Shown: positions 34,731 through 44,771, numbered from the stretch's first letter. The stretch is DNA of 64,000 bases from an uncultured Alphaproteobacteria bacterium (GCA_949297145.1 CASFQO010000014.1:1-64000); one strand, 5' to 3'. The notes: generated by a model not told the origin, from the sequence alone. Translations and numbers: made by a program.

Positions 34731-36292
34731 AAGAATTTCTAAAAAAGCTCAATCTTCTCCCAGACAAAACAGACCTCAAAGCATGGCTAATCAGCTTTTG
34801 CATCATCAACTTTGCTTTTTTGTACCACACCCTGAATTTTATGTGGGGAAACCATGATGTTAAATTCATCAAAGAAGAATTACTCCTTTCTTCCGGACTT
34901 TTTGAAGGCCGTTTTACACAATTTATCCCCTACCGACTTCTAACCTCCGGACAAATTCTCCCCATCTTGAACAACCTTATCGGATTTGCCTTTCTGACAA
35001 TAGGATTATGGATTCTTGCCAAATACTGGAACATTCAAAAATCTCTAATCGGATACATTTTATTCATCACCTTTGCCGCCACTCAGCCCTATACACTCTC
35101 GTGGATGTACTTTACCTTTATCACCATCAGTTGCCTGCTTTGGGTATTTCTGGCAGCCTTAGGATTGTATTTATCTGAACGCGTACATAACGCCTCACAT
35201 AAATGGATACTAAGTTTTATCTCCGTTTTATGCTTTTATTTAACTTTAGGAGGATACCCCCCTATCATCAATATGTTCTTTGTCTGCTTAGGTGGGAAAT
35301 TGATAATAAGCTACACTTTTGAGCAAAAATCCCTCAAACAATTATGGCAGATACATAAATACACGCTTATAAACATCATATTTGCAGCAATTTTATTCAA
35401 AATCAGCCTAATTATTCTAACCCCAAACGATGTTTATAATCTAAAAACAGAAAACCTAACCAACCTCCCGCACAAATTTTTGCAAACCTTAGCCATCGCG
35501 TTCAAACAATTTTTCATCACTGTTCCTTTTATGGAGAGAGGATATAAAATTTGTTTAGCCGTAATGTCTTTGCTTGCAGTCATCGGAACTTTATTTTATC
35601 CCTCAAGACCAAGAAAAAAATATCTCACCTTATTCTTCTTAGTAGGAACAATTTGGACAACCTCTTTAACCACCTTTCTCGTTATTCCGCATACAGAATA
35701 TGTGTCACGCATAGACTTTTACGGCTTTGGGTTCTTATATGCACTAATGGCCGGCATCTTATTGACACTAACACCCAAAATTTATCAGAGCCTTGGCATC
35801 ATCATCATCACGCTCTTACTATGCATAAATATTCTAAACGATTATCAAGCCCTAAAAATCTGGAAACAAGGTCATGACGCCGAGTTTCAAATTTTAGATA
35901 ACATCACGGAGCGCATAGAAAATCACCCTCTTTTCAACGCTCATCACCAATATCGTTTTTATCAAGTCGGAGACCTGTCTTTACGTCCCAACTACTACAA
36001 CGGCTCGTATGATTTTAATGACGTTTTCCTGCTCACCATCCCCTATTTGGCCATGTGGCAAGGAAGCAATTTATTAGAATTTTATACCCCCACCGCCTAC
36101 ATCAATCATAATCTCCCTTTACTGCCGGAAGACATCACACCAGAAGTATATGATTTCTTTATGCAAAAAGCAGAACCATGGCCCTCGCCAAATGCCGTAT
36201 ATGTCAACAAAGATATCATCATCATTGTCTACAACCAAGCAGGACTAAACGATTTCAAAAACACCCTACGCACGCTTGAGCCTAAAGAATAA
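34727..36292 (+). CDS. GtrII-like membrane glucosyltransferase, paralogue 2
   Basis: 521 residues with the same layout as the preceding gene: FMWGNHDVKFI near residue 38, SSGLFEGRFTQFIPY, QILPILNNLIGF, YTLSWMYFTFITISCLLW, LTLGGYPPIINMF, then the conserved tail LSLRPNYYNGSYDF and WPSPNAVYVNKDIIIIV. It starts inside the stop of paralogue 1. Conservation of the D in WGNHD across all three copies suggests a shared catalytic or donor-binding role, as expected for the family. Acceptor unknown. Confidence 0.85.
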   Translation: MKEFLKKLNLLPDKTDLKAWLISFCIINFAFLYHTLNFMWGNHDVKFIKEELLLSSGLFEGRFTQFIPYRLLTSGQILPILNNLIGFAFLTIGLWILAKYWNIQKSLIGYILFITFAATQPYTLSWMYFTFITISCLLWVFLAALGLYLSERVHNASHKWILSFISVLCFYLTLGGYPPIINMFFVCLGGKLIISYTFEQKSLKQLWQIHKYTLINIIFAAILFKISLIILTPNDVYNLKTENLTNLPHKFLQTLAIAFKQFFITVPFMERGYKICLAVMSLLAVIGTLFYPSRPRKKYLTLFFLVGTIWTTSLTTFLVIPHTEYVSRIDFYGFGFLYALMAGILLTLTPKIYQSLGIIIITLLLCINILNDYQALKIWKQGHDAEFQILDNITERIENHPLFNAHHQYRFYQVGDLSLRPNYYNGSYDFNDVFLLTIPYLAMWQGSNLLEFYTPTAYINHNLPLLPEDITPEVYDFFMQKAEPWPSPNAVYVNKDIIIIVYNQAGLNDFKNTLRTLEPKE

Positions 36293-36372
36293 ATAAGAAT
36301 GTTAATAAAAAACTTACGGTTTTATGCTAAAAGAAATCAAAAGTGTTTTAACAAAATCATTAGGTAACCCTC

Positions 36373-37317
36373 ATGAAAAAAGCTGCAAAACTTGCCTTAA
36401 TCATTCCCTGCTACAATGAAGAAGACGTTCTTCCCTCAAGCATCAAAAAACTGTCTAAGTTATTTGAAAATCTGCAAAAAGATGGCACAATCACCGAAAC
36501 CAGTCAAATTGTTTTTGTAAATGACGGCTCAAAAGACAAGACCTGGCAAATTATAGAAAATGCCCACAAAAAAGCAAAATACATCAAAGGGATTTGCTTA
36601 TCGCGCAACTTTGGTCATCAAGAAGCCCTGCTCGCGGGATTATACAATACCGATGCAGAAATATACATCACCATAGACGCCGATCTGCAAGATGACATTG
36701 CCGCCATCAAACCGATGATAAAAAAATATCAAGAAGGCTGCGAAATTGTTTATGGCGTCAGAAACAAACGTGATACCGACAGCATATTCAAAAGAAGTTC
36801 TGCCGTTTTATTTTACAAACTAATGAAACTATTGGGGGTAGAATTAGTTGCCAATCATGCAGACTTCCGCCTGCTAAGTCGCCGCGCCGTAGAAGCAATG
36901 TCAGAATTCAAAGAAAAGAACCTCTTTTTACGAGCCATCGTACCGCTTGTTGGGTTCAAATCAGATTGCGTATATTATGAACGCAAAAAAAGAGAAGCCG
37001 GACAAACAAAGTATCCTCTAAAAAAGATGATTTTATTCGCCTTAAAAGGGATTTCCAGTTTCTCCGCCATGCCCTTACACTTAATCACCCTATGCGGAGC
37101 TTTAATATCAGCCCTAAGTTTCCTTTTAATGATATGGACAGTATATGGTTACTGCACCGGCTCCACCATAGTCGGTTGGGCCTCACTCATGTCTGCCATA
37201 ACCTTTTTCAGCGGCATCACCATTTTATTTATGGGAATTATCGGCGAATATGTTGCAAGTATTTTTGTTGAGGTCAAAAATCGCCCCACTTATATTATCG
37301 ATAAAAAGCTGGATTAA
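36373..37317 (+). CDS. GtrB-like polyprenyl-phosphate glycosyltransferase
   Basis: 314 residues, GT family 2. It shows IPCYNEEDVLP (near 12), FVNDGSKDKTW, the metal site DADLQDD (near 112), GVRNKRDTDSIFKR and ADFRLLSRRAVEAM, then two C-terminal membrane helices and GEYVASIFVEVKNRPTYI. GtrB enzymes charge undecaprenyl phosphate with a sugar that GtrA-type proteins flip and GtrII-type enzymes use. Its place between paralogues 2 and 3 makes it the likely donor-maker for all three. No GtrA flippase gene is seen in the block. Confidence 0.9.
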   Translation: MKKAAKLALIIPCYNEEDVLPSSIKKLSKLFENLQKDGTITETSQIVFVNDGSKDKTWQIIENAHKKAKYIKGICLSRNFGHQEALLAGLYNTDAEIYITIDADLQDDIAAIKPMIKKYQEGCEIVYGVRNKRDTDSIFKRSSAVLFYKLMKLLGVELVANHADFRLLSRRAVEAMSEFKEKNLFLRAIVPLVGFKSDCVYYERKKREAGQTKYPLKKMILFALKGISSFSAMPLHLITLCGALISALSFLLMIWTVYGYCTGSTIVGWASLMSAITFFSGITILFMGIIGEYVASIFVEVKNRPTYIIDKKLD

Positions 37318-37319
37318 AC

Positions 37320-38939
37320 ATGGTCAAAAGCACCTCCACATTAACCGCAAAAAAAGAAGCGTCATTTGACATAAATAACGTTATTAAGCTTTATCTGATA
37401 AGTTTAATAGCCTACCTGCCGTTTCTGTTTGCCTTTATGTGGGGAAATCACGATTGGGAATGGATAAAGACAGGAACTCCACTAGATAGTGGCTTATTTG
37501 AGGGGCGTTTTTCCCAATTCATCTTGCAAAATTTACTGTTTGAAGGACAAATTTTACCCCTTTTAACTCTCGCCGCAGGATTAGCCTTTTTTTGCATCGG
37601 GACAATTTTACTTCTTCGCCTGTGGGAACTTCCCCAAGATACAAAATTATACATCCTTGTCGGAGCTCTGACCATCACAACGCCCTACACCTTATCGTGG
37701 TTTTATTTTGCTTTTATCACTTTAAGCTGCCTCTCTTGGGGATGCGTTGTAATATTAGCTTACTATTTGCTGGAAAAGAAAACCATCCTCCGCTTTTTGG
37801 GCGCTATTTTATTACTGACACTGGCTTTAGGCGGATATCCCCCCGTTATCAACCTTATCGGCGTTCTTTTATTTACACTAATCTTAAAAGACCTCTGCTT
37901 AAAAAAGCTCACAACCGCAAGCCTTATTCACAAATATGCTTTCCACATATCTGCTGTCATTTTGAGCGGAATCATATTTATAGCCATCCAACACATTCTT
38001 AAGTTCTACCACCTACAATACGAAACCTACAACACCGATGAACTGAATATCTCCCAAATTCCCGCAAAAATTGCCTTTTGCATAAAGGTGATGTTCCAAC
38101 AGTTTTTCGTCACCACCAGTTTTATAGATAAATTTTACAAATATTGCGGTTTTTGCTTATTTTTGCTAAGCACAATAACCTTGTGGTACAATCTACCCAA
38201 AAAGTTCTCCGCCATTATCCTTTTTATCGTATGTCTATTTGGTCTGTTATTTTCAAGCGTGTTAACAGTTTTCTTAACGCCAAACACGGCTCACGTTTTG
38301 TTTGAGCCACGCATAGATTTCTTTGGATTAATGTATATTTATACTTTTGCAATAAGCACCCTATTATATAGCTCAAACAATTTCATCCGCAACTTTTGCT
38401 ATCTAATCGGACTTTGCCTCATATTCATCAACATCAACACCCACGCTTTTGCCGCCAAAGTATGGAACTTAGGCTTTCAATCAGAAATGAAATTAGCCGA
38501 CCGAATTATAAAGGATATAGAACAAAATCAACACTTTAACCCAACCGAAAAATATACCTTCATCCAAAGCGGCACAACGGATTTTCGCAGCCGTTTTTAC
38601 ACACCTAATTCAAATAACAAAAAAGACGGCTACACTCTAACAGCTCCCTATATTCCATGGCATTTGCCATCCAAAGCCTACCAATTTTATTATCCGCAAG
38701 AATTTGTATCGTCAGACTTTGATGTTTACTGGAGTTATGTTGATAAAAATCAAATTTCCCTCACCCCTTCGCTTATCAAATATTTAAATAAGCGCGCTAA
38801 ACCTTGGCCTGCACGCCAAAGTATCTATCTTTCACCGGAACTTATCCTCATCACCATAAGCTATGATGGCAAAATCCGCGGACAAAATTGGCTCAACAAA
38901 CAAAAGCCGCAATCCGCCACATCAACATGGCCTAAATAA
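37320..38939 (+). CDS. GtrII-like membrane glucosyltransferase, paralogue 3
   Basis: 539 residues. The shared motifs recur: FMWGNHDWEWIK near residue 40, LDSGLFEGRFSQFIL, YTLSWFYFAFITLSCLSW, LALGGYPPVINLIGV, and in the C-terminal domain DFRSRFYTPN, PYIPWHLPSKAYQFYYP and PWPARQSIYLSPELILI. It starts two bases after the gtrB-like stop. It appears closer to paralogue 2 than to 1 by shared motif wording (FMWGNHD, LFEGRF, GGYPP), implying successive duplication. Confidence 0.85.
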   Translation: MVKSTSTLTAKKEASFDINNVIKLYLISLIAYLPFLFAFMWGNHDWEWIKTGTPLDSGLFEGRFSQFILQNLLFEGQILPLLTLAAGLAFFCIGTILLLRLWELPQDTKLYILVGALTITTPYTLSWFYFAFITLSCLSWGCVVILAYYLLEKKTILRFLGAILLLTLALGGYPPVINLIGVLLFTLILKDLCLKKLTTASLIHKYAFHISAVILSGIIFIAIQHILKFYHLQYETYNTDELNISQIPAKIAFCIKVMFQQFFVTTSFIDKFYKYCGFCLFLLSTITLWYNLPKKFSAIILFIVCLFGLLFSSVLTVFLTPNTAHVLFEPRIDFFGLMYIYTFAISTLLYSSNNFIRNFCYLIGLCLIFININTHAFAAKVWNLGFQSEMKLADRIIKDIEQNQHFNPTEKYTFIQSGTTDFRSRFYTPNSNNKKDGYTLTAPYIPWHLPSKAYQFYYPQEFVSSDFDVYWSYVDKNQISLTPSLIKYLNKRAKPWPARQSIYLSPELILITISYDGKIRGQNWLNKQKPQSATSTWPK

Positions 38940-39015
38940 AATTATCCTCACACTAAAGAATTTTATTGTCAATCAACAGAAGCTCGCATAAAATCCGACC
39001 CATAAGGGATAAAAA

Positions 39016-40785
39016 ATGAATACAACAGAAACTCAAGAACTCTCCATAGGGGGCAATATCTGGAACATAGCCGACACAGATGAACGTGAAACCGAACAAA
39101 TGTGCCGCCAGCTTGGCTTATCGCCAAATTTAAGTAAGTTGTTGCTTTTACGCGGAATAAACACAAACTCCGCCCCCTATTTTCTAAATCCGAAACTTTC
39201 CACTTCAATGCCCAATCCTAGCGTTTTGAATGATATGGATAAAGCAGCCGAGCGCATTGCAAATGCCATCATCTCGCACCAAAAAATCGGCATCATCGGC
39301 GATTATGATGTAGACGGTGCAACCTCAACATCAGTCTTGCGCCTGTTTTTAACCTACAACAATGTAGAAACCGCTGTCCATATTCCGGAGCGAGAAGAAG
39401 GCTATGGCCCAAGCGATTTAGCTTTTCAAGAATTTGAGAATTTTGGCGCAGATTTAGTTATTACCGTAGATTGCGGCACAACAGCGTTTGATGTCTTAGA
39501 GAGAGGCGCCGAAAAATTTGAAATTATCGTTCTTGACCACCACGAGGCAGAAACCAAACTCCCTAAAATATATGCCGTTGTCAACCCCAAACGCCTAGAC
39601 CAGAGCGATGACCACCCGGATTTAGGCTATATGGCAGCCGTTGGCGTTGTATTTATGACGATTGTAGCCGTCAATCGTATATTAAGAGAAAAAAATTTTT
39701 ACACCCCAGAACATCCCGAACCGAACCTAATGCAGTGGCTTGATTTAGTTGCCTTAGGCACCGTATGCGATGTGGTGACTTTATTGGGAATAAATCGAGC
39801 TTATGTTACCCAAGGCTTAAAGATTATGTCCAACCGCCAAAATTTAGGCTTAAAAACCTTAGCCGATTTATCCGGTATCAATGAAAAACCGGACGCTTAC
39901 CATTTAGGTTTTGTGCTTGGTCCCCGAATAAACGCCGGCGGCCGGGTTGGAAAAGCAAGCGTTGGCAGCAGGCTGCTCTGCTCAACAAACCCTCTTGAAG
40001 CGCAAAAGCTGGCCGAAGAGCTCAATACATTCAATCAAGAGCGAAAAGATATTGAAGGGTTTGTATTATCTCAATCCATTGAGATATTAGAAGGGACGCC
40101 TCAAAACTGGCCTATGGCTTTTGTATACAATAAAGGGTGGCATCAAGGCGTTATCGGAATTGTTGCCGGAAAATTAAAAGAGCGCTACAATTTGCCTGCT
40201 TTTGTAATGAGCATAGAAGATGATGAAGTCAAAGGCTCAGCACGCTCCATCCCCGGGGTAGATTTGGGAGCTCTTATCATTGCCGCCAAAGAAAAAGGGG
40301 TTATCACCAAAGGAGGCGGACACACAATGGCGGCAGGTTTTTCCCTAACCGAAGAACAAATCCCTTTGTTTGAGCAATTCGCTAGAGAATATATATCCAA
40401 AAGCCTAAACAATACCGAACCACACCCGATATTAAACATAGATTTAAGTTTAAATCTGACCGCCGCAAATAACAACTTATGCGAAGAACTTGAGAGATTA
40501 AAACCCTTCGGTACCGGCAATCCGGAACCCTTGATTTTAATTCGCAATGTTTATATAGAAAAACCTTACATAATCGGCAGCGGACACATTAAATGCGAGT
40601 TAAGCACGCTAACCAAGGAACGCTTATCCGCCATTGCTTTTAAGGTAGCAGATACAGAAATCGGTAAAGAAATTTTAAGCCGACGTCACGATTGCTATGA
40701 CGTAGTCGGAAATTTGCGATTTAACCATTGGAACAATCGCACAACGCTTCAATTTATGATGACAGATATTAAGAGGGCAAGATGA
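39016..40785 (+). CDS. recJ: Single-stranded-DNA-specific exonuclease RecJ
   Basis: A 5'-3' ssDNA exonuclease used in recombination and mismatch repair. The DHH-superfamily motifs are IGDYDVDGATSTSVL (near residue 95), VDCGTTAFD, DHHEAE (near 174), ALGTVCDVV, and the DHHA1 motif GGGHTMAAGF (near 433); a C-terminal OB domain (about 465-580) carries RLKPFGTGNPEP. 589 residues is typical. It overlaps the DUF502 gene by 4 bp. Confidence 0.94.
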   Translation: MNTTETQELSIGGNIWNIADTDERETEQMCRQLGLSPNLSKLLLLRGINTNSAPYFLNPKLSTSMPNPSVLNDMDKAAERIANAIISHQKIGIIGDYDVDGATSTSVLRLFLTYNNVETAVHIPEREEGYGPSDLAFQEFENFGADLVITVDCGTTAFDVLERGAEKFEIIVLDHHEAETKLPKIYAVVNPKRLDQSDDHPDLGYMAAVGVVFMTIVAVNRILREKNFYTPEHPEPNLMQWLDLVALGTVCDVVTLLGINRAYVTQGLKIMSNRQNLGLKTLADLSGINEKPDAYHLGFVLGPRINAGGRVGKASVGSRLLCSTNPLEAQKLAEELNTFNQERKDIEGFVLSQSIEILEGTPQNWPMAFVYNKGWHQGVIGIVAGKLKERYNLPAFVMSIEDDEVKGSARSIPGVDLGALIIAAKEKGVITKGGGHTMAAGFSLTEEQIPLFEQFAREYISKSLNNTEPHPILNIDLSLNLTAANNNLCEELERLKPFGTGNPEPLILIRNVYIEKPYIIGSGHIKCELSTLTKERLSAIAFKVADTEIGKEILSRRHDCYDVVGNLRFNHWNNRTTLQFMMTDIKRAR

Positions 40786-41507
40786 AAAAATCTCAAATCA
40801 AAAAATTACGCAAAACCATAAAAGAAAGCCAAAAGAAACCAAGTTTTTTCGGCTATGTCGTTTCTAAGCTGAAAACATACTTATTCACCGGTATTTTAGT
40901 AACCGCCCCCGTAACTATAACCTTTTACATGGCCTATGAACTATTTATCTGGATGGATAAATGGACCCGTGCTTTAATTCCGCCGCAAGTTGTCGCTCAT
41001 GAGCTCATTCCGTATATTCCGGGAATTGGTGTGATTATTTTAATCGCCGTTTTAATTTTAATCGGTATGTTCACAACCGGTTTCATTGGTGGATTCTTTG
41101 TTCGTTTAGGCGATTATATCGTTTCAAAGATGCCTTTGATTTCAAGCATATATTCCCTCCTAAAGCAATTATTTGAAACCATTTTTTCCCAAAAATCCAA
41201 ATCGTTCAAAGAGGCTGTTCTCATAGAATACCCACGTAAAGGCATCTGGATAATCGGTTTTTTAGCCGGAGACACAACCGGAGAATTGGCTCATAAATTA
41301 CACAACAAAAAGATGCTCAGCATTTTCGTCCCCACCACACCAAACCCGACATCCGGATTTTTGGTTATTGTTCCGGCAGAAGATGTGATAAAACTAAAGA
41401 TGAGTGTCGAAGATGCGCTAAAATACGTTGTTTCGTGCGGCATTGTTGTTCCGGAAGAAGAAAAAGACACATTTGCGCGTAAAGCTCTTGACAAACATCA
41501 TCAATAG
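40782..41507 (+). CDS. DUF502-family membrane protein
   Basis: 241 residues with two membrane helices (about 32-55 and 80-108), and the DUF502 motifs LFTGILVTAPVTITFY, PYIPGIGVIIL, PLISSIYSLLKQLFETI and VFVPTTPNPTSGFLVIVP. The family has no established biochemical role. It is coupled to recJ by a 4-bp overlap and lies upstream of the metK riboswitch. Confidence 0.87.
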   Translation: MKKSQIKKLRKTIKESQKKPSFFGYVVSKLKTYLFTGILVTAPVTITFYMAYELFIWMDKWTRALIPPQVVAHELIPYIPGIGVIILIAVLILIGMFTTGFIGGFFVRLGDYIVSKMPLISSIYSLLKQLFETIFSQKSKSFKEAVLIEYPRKGIWIIGFLAGDTTGELAHKLHNKKMLSIFVPTTPNPTSGFLVIVPAEDVIKLKMSVEDALKYVVSCGIVVPEEEKDTFARKALDKHHQ

Positions 41508-41544
41508 GTTTCTAATCACTCCGAAAGCGGAAAACAACCGCTTT

Positions 41545-41594
41545 GTGTGGATTTAACCTAACTTGTCCGACACCTGATAGGACTAAACAAGGAG
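41545..41594 (+). promoter_or_regulatory. SAM-II/SAM-V-like riboswitch in the metK leader
   Basis: The stretch reads stem GTGT, then GATTTAACC, a loop with CTTGT, closing strand ACAC, then TGATAG, CTAAA and ACAAGGAG. This order of stem, GAUUUAACC, stem, UGAUA and CUAAA is that of the alphaproteobacterial SAM-II class. Loop bases CTTGT (41562-41566) can pair with ACAAG (41587-41591) to form the pseudoknot and mask the Shine-Dalgarno AAGGAG before metK. Binding of SAM would then shut down translation of SAM synthetase. A 7-bp hairpin (AAAGCGG/CCGCTTT, 41524-41544) sits directly 5'. The short first stem is a weakness. Confidence 0.7.
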
Positions 41595-41601
41595 AACTAA
41601 G

Positions 41602-42636
41602 ATGAACAGGACTGCCGAATATGTGTCATTAGGACACCCGGATAAAATTGCCGACTTTCTTTCCAGCTATCTTTTAGACGAATGCCTCAAACAAGATAAA
41701 AAAGTACGTTATGCCGTAGAAGTTATGGTCAAAAACAACAACATCATTTTTGGCGGAGAAATCAGCGGCAAAGTCAAAATCGGTAATTTGAAAAATATCG
41801 CCAAACAAGCCTTGCGAGAAATCGGCTACGACGAAGAATATAACCAAATCTGGCAAGAAAACGCCATAGACATAAACAAAATAAAAGTCACCAACCTCAT
41901 TAGTGCCCAATCAGAAGAAATCAGTCAAGGGATTGATGCCAACGGCTGGGGAGATCAAGGCGTATTTGTGGGCTATGCAGAAAAGAGCCAAGGTCTAATC
42001 AATCAAGAGCTATATTTAGCCAAAAAATTAAACCAAGCCCTTTATGAAAAGGCCCTATCTTCAAACAATTTAGGCTTGGACATCAAAACACAGATAACCT
42101 TAGATGAACACGGAAAAATAGTCACAGCCATTGCCGCAGTTCCAATGTTAGAACCGGAAGATTTAAGCAAATTTATCACAGATATACTGGAACAAAAGCC
42201 ACAAAATTTAATCATCAACGGCACAGAAAGCTATCGCTGCCACTCATCTATTGCCGATTGCGGTATTACCGGCCGAAAATTAGCCTGTGATTTTTACTCA
42301 ACAGCTTGCCCCGTTGGTGGTGGTTCCCCATGGACGAAAGATCCAAGCAAGGCCGATTTAACCTTAAATTTATATGCGCGCAAATTAGCCATTCAATATC
42401 TTGAAGACAATGATGCTTGCTATGTTTATTTATCCTCGTGCATAGGTAAATCACAACTTCCGAGTGCTGTTATCAAAACAATAAAGAACGGGAAAGTTAA
42501 GATTGCAGACATCTGCCCAAATTGCGCCCCACAAACCGTAATTGAAGAATTGAACCTAGCCCGCCCGATATATAAAGAACTATGTCGCAAAGGTTTAATG
42601 AGCTATTTTAATAATCAAGGAAATCCAACCTTTTAA
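41602..42636 (+). CDS. metK: S-adenosylmethionine synthetase, short divergent form
   Basis: Makes SAM from methionine and ATP. Core motifs are present: LGHPDK near residue 11, NGWGDQGVFVGYA near 114, DCGITGRKLACDFY near 221 and GGGSPWTKDPSKADL near 237. At 344 residues it is clearly shorter than the usual 380-390, and substitutions are many (normal SEGHPDK is SLGHPDK; normal GGGAFSGKDPTKVDRS is GGGSPWTKDPSKADLT). Catalytic His, Asp and Lys positions look retained. A SAM-II-like riboswitch in the leader supports the assignment. dnaK follows 156 bp later with its own promoter. Confidence 0.87.
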   Translation: MNRTAEYVSLGHPDKIADFLSSYLLDECLKQDKKVRYAVEVMVKNNNIIFGGEISGKVKIGNLKNIAKQALREIGYDEEYNQIWQENAIDINKIKVTNLISAQSEEISQGIDANGWGDQGVFVGYAEKSQGLINQELYLAKKLNQALYEKALSSNNLGLDIKTQITLDEHGKIVTAIAAVPMLEPEDLSKFITDILEQKPQNLIINGTESYRCHSSIADCGITGRKLACDFYSTACPVGGGSPWTKDPSKADLTLNLYARKLAIQYLEDNDACYVYLSSCIGKSQLPSAVIKTIKNGKVKIADICPNCAPQTVIEELNLARPIYKELCRKGLMSYFNNQGNPTF

Positions 42637-42719
42637 AATAGGCCTACCTTTTAAGCGGACCAACCAACGCTAAGTCTTTAAAAAATTTTAAAAAAAATGC
42701 ATTTTTTATCCTTTCAACT

Positions 42720-42748
42720 ATTGCTTAGCGAAAAACTGCTCCCTATAT
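42720..42748 (+). promoter_or_regulatory. Possible heat-shock promoter of dnaK
   Basis: CCTATAT at 42742-42748 fits the -10 element (CYTATNT) of alphaproteobacterial sigma-32 promoters. ATTG 18 bp upstream is a partial match to the CTTG -35 element. It lies 45 bp before the dnaK start. The A/T-rich stretch just upstream (42676-42708) may act as an UP-like element. Confidence 0.4.
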
Positions 42749-42792
42749 AAGGTAACAGAAAGATTTTATAAACGTAACAGAGGATTTAAGAA

Positions 42793-44718
42793 ATGAGCAA
42801 TAAAGTATTAGGTATTGACTTAGGTACAACAAACTCCTGCTTTGCCATTATGGAAGGCGGCGAGCCGAAAGTACTGGAAAATTCCGAAGGTGCAAGAACC
42901 ACACCGTCTATGGTTGCTTTTACAGATACAGAGACCTTGGTTGGTTACCCTGCAAAACGTCAGGCTGTAACAAACCCGGAAAACACATTGTTTGCTATTA
43001 AGCGTTTGATTGGTCGTCGTTATGACTCACCTGAAGTAGCTAAAGACAAACAACTTGTTCCGTTCAAAATCATTGAAGGCGACAATGGTGACGCTTGGGT
43101 TGAAGTTAAAGGCAAAAAATATGCTCCTTCACAAATTTCAGCTATCGTATTGCAAAAAATTAAGGAATACGCTGAAAGTTATCTTGGCGAAAAGATAGAA
43201 AAAGCCGTTATTACCGTACCGGCATATTTTAACGACTCACAACGTCAAGCCACAAAGGATGCCGGTAAGATTGCCGGACTTGATGTATTGCGTATCATTA
43301 ACGAACCGACAGCTGCTGCTTTGGCCTATGGTATGGATAAAAAAGCCTCCGGCACAATCGCCGTATACGACCTCGGTGGTGGTACATTTGATATTTCAAT
43401 TTTGGAAATCGGTGATGGCGTATTTGAAGTTAAATCAACAAACGGTGATACGTTCTTGGGTGGTGAAGACTTCGACCAACGTTTGGTAAACTACTTGGCT
43501 GATGAATTCAAGAAAGAAAACAACATTGACTTGAAGGCAGATCGTTTGGCTTTGCAACGTTTGAAAGAAGCTGCTGAAAAAGCAAAAATCGAATTGTCTT
43601 CAACAACTCAAACAGAGATCAACTTGCCGTTTATTACAGCTGATATGAGCACTGGTACACCAATTCCGAAGCACTTAAATATGAAATTGACTCGTGCCAA
43701 ATTAGAATCAATTGTTGAAGATTTGATTGAAAGAACGGTTGAACCTTGTAAAAAAGCTATGGCCGATGCCGGTGTAACACCGTCAGACATTAGCGAAGTT
43801 ATCTTGGTTGGTGGTATGACACGTATGCCGAAAGTCCAAGAGAAGGTTAAAGAGATATTTGGTAAAGAACCACACAAAGGCGTTAACCCGGATGAAGTTG
43901 TTGCCGTTGGTGCTGCAATTCAAGGTGGCGTTTTGATGGGTGATGTCAAAGACGTATTGTTGTTGGATGTAACTCCGTTGTCTTTGGGTATTGAAACCTT
44001 AGGTGGCGTATTTACACGTTTGATTGATAGAAACACAACCATTCCGACACGTAAGTCACAAGTATTCTCCACAGCCGAAGATGGTCAAACAGCTGTTACA
44101 ATTCGTGTCTTCCAAGGTGAACGTGAAATGGCAGCCGACAACAAATTGCTTGGTCAATTTGATTTGGTAGGAATTCCGCCTGCACCGCGTGGTATGCCGC
44201 AAATTGAAGTAACATTTGATATTGATGCTAACGGTATCGTAAATGTTTCAGCAAAAGATAAGGCAACCAACAAAGAGCAAGCTATTCGTATTCAAGCATC
44301 CGGCGGATTATCTGATGCCGACATTGAAAAGATGGTAAAAGATGCAGAAGCTAACGCTGAAGCCGATAAGAAGAAGAAGGAATTGATTGAAGCTAAGAAC
44401 CAAGCTGAAGGGCTAATTCACACAACAGAAAAAACCTTGAAAGAAAACTCTGACAAGATTTCATCTGCTGATAAAGAAGCCATTGAATCTGCTATTACCG
44501 CATTAAAAGGCGTAATGGAAGGTGACAATGTTGCTGCCATCAAAGAAAAATCAGATGCTTTGATGCAAGCTTCTTTGAAACTCGGTGAAGCTATGTACAA
44601 AGCTCAAGGCGCCGCTGCTGGTGCCGCCGGAGCTCAAGAAAACGCCCAAGGAGCACCGGAAGCTGAAACAAAGAAAGATGATAACGTTGTTGATGCAGAC
44701 TTTGAAGAAGTCAAATAA
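42793..44718 (+). CDS. dnaK: Chaperone DnaK (Hsp70)
   Basis: The ATP-driven Hsp70 chaperone, 641 residues. The nucleotide-binding domain starts [13 protein letters not shown] and has [30 protein letters not shown] and VGGMTRMP. The substrate domain has [14 protein letters not shown], then the helical lid and an acidic end DADFEEVK, the EEVK-type tail. Codon use is richer in T/G third bases than in neighbours, as expected for a highly expressed gene. dnaJ and grpE are not adjacent. Confidence 0.98.
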   Translation: MSNKVLGIDLGTTNSCFAIMEGGEPKVLENSEGARTTPSMVAFTDTETLVGYPAKRQAVTNPENTLFAIKRLIGRRYDSPEVAKDKQLVPFKIIEGDNGDAWVEVKGKKYAPSQISAIVLQKIKEYAESYLGEKIEKAVITVPAYFNDSQRQATKDAGKIAGLDVLRIINEPTAAALAYGMDKKASGTIAVYDLGGGTFDISILEIGDGVFEVKSTNGDTFLGGEDFDQRLVNYLADEFKKENNIDLKADRLALQRLKEAAEKAKIELSSTTQTEINLPFITADMSTGTPIPKHLNMKLTRAKLESIVEDLIERTVEPCKKAMADAGVTPSDISEVILVGGMTRMPKVQEKVKEIFGKEPHKGVNPDEVVAVGAAIQGGVLMGDVKDVLLLDVTPLSLGIETLGGVFTRLIDRNTTIPTRKSQVFSTAEDGQTAVTIRVFQGEREMAADNKLLGQFDLVGIPPAPRGMPQIEVTFDIDANGIVNVSAKDKATNKEQAIRIQASGGLSDADIEKMVKDAEANAEADKKKKELIEAKNQAEGLIHTTEKTLKENSDKISSADKEAIESAITALKGVMEGDNVAAIKEKSDALMQASLKLGEAMYKAQGAAAGAAGAQENAQGAPEAETKKDDNVVDADFEEVK

Positions 44719-44733
44719 TCAACTTAAGCTATC

Positions 44734-44765
44734 AAAAAACGCAGGCTTAAAAACCTGCGTTTTTT
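44734..44765 (+). terminator. Terminator after dnaK
   Basis: AAAAAACGCAGG pairs with CCTGCGTTTTTT around an 8-base loop. It lies between the convergent dnaK and metallopeptidase genes and could serve both. Confidence 0.92.
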
Positions 44766-44771
44766 ATTATG

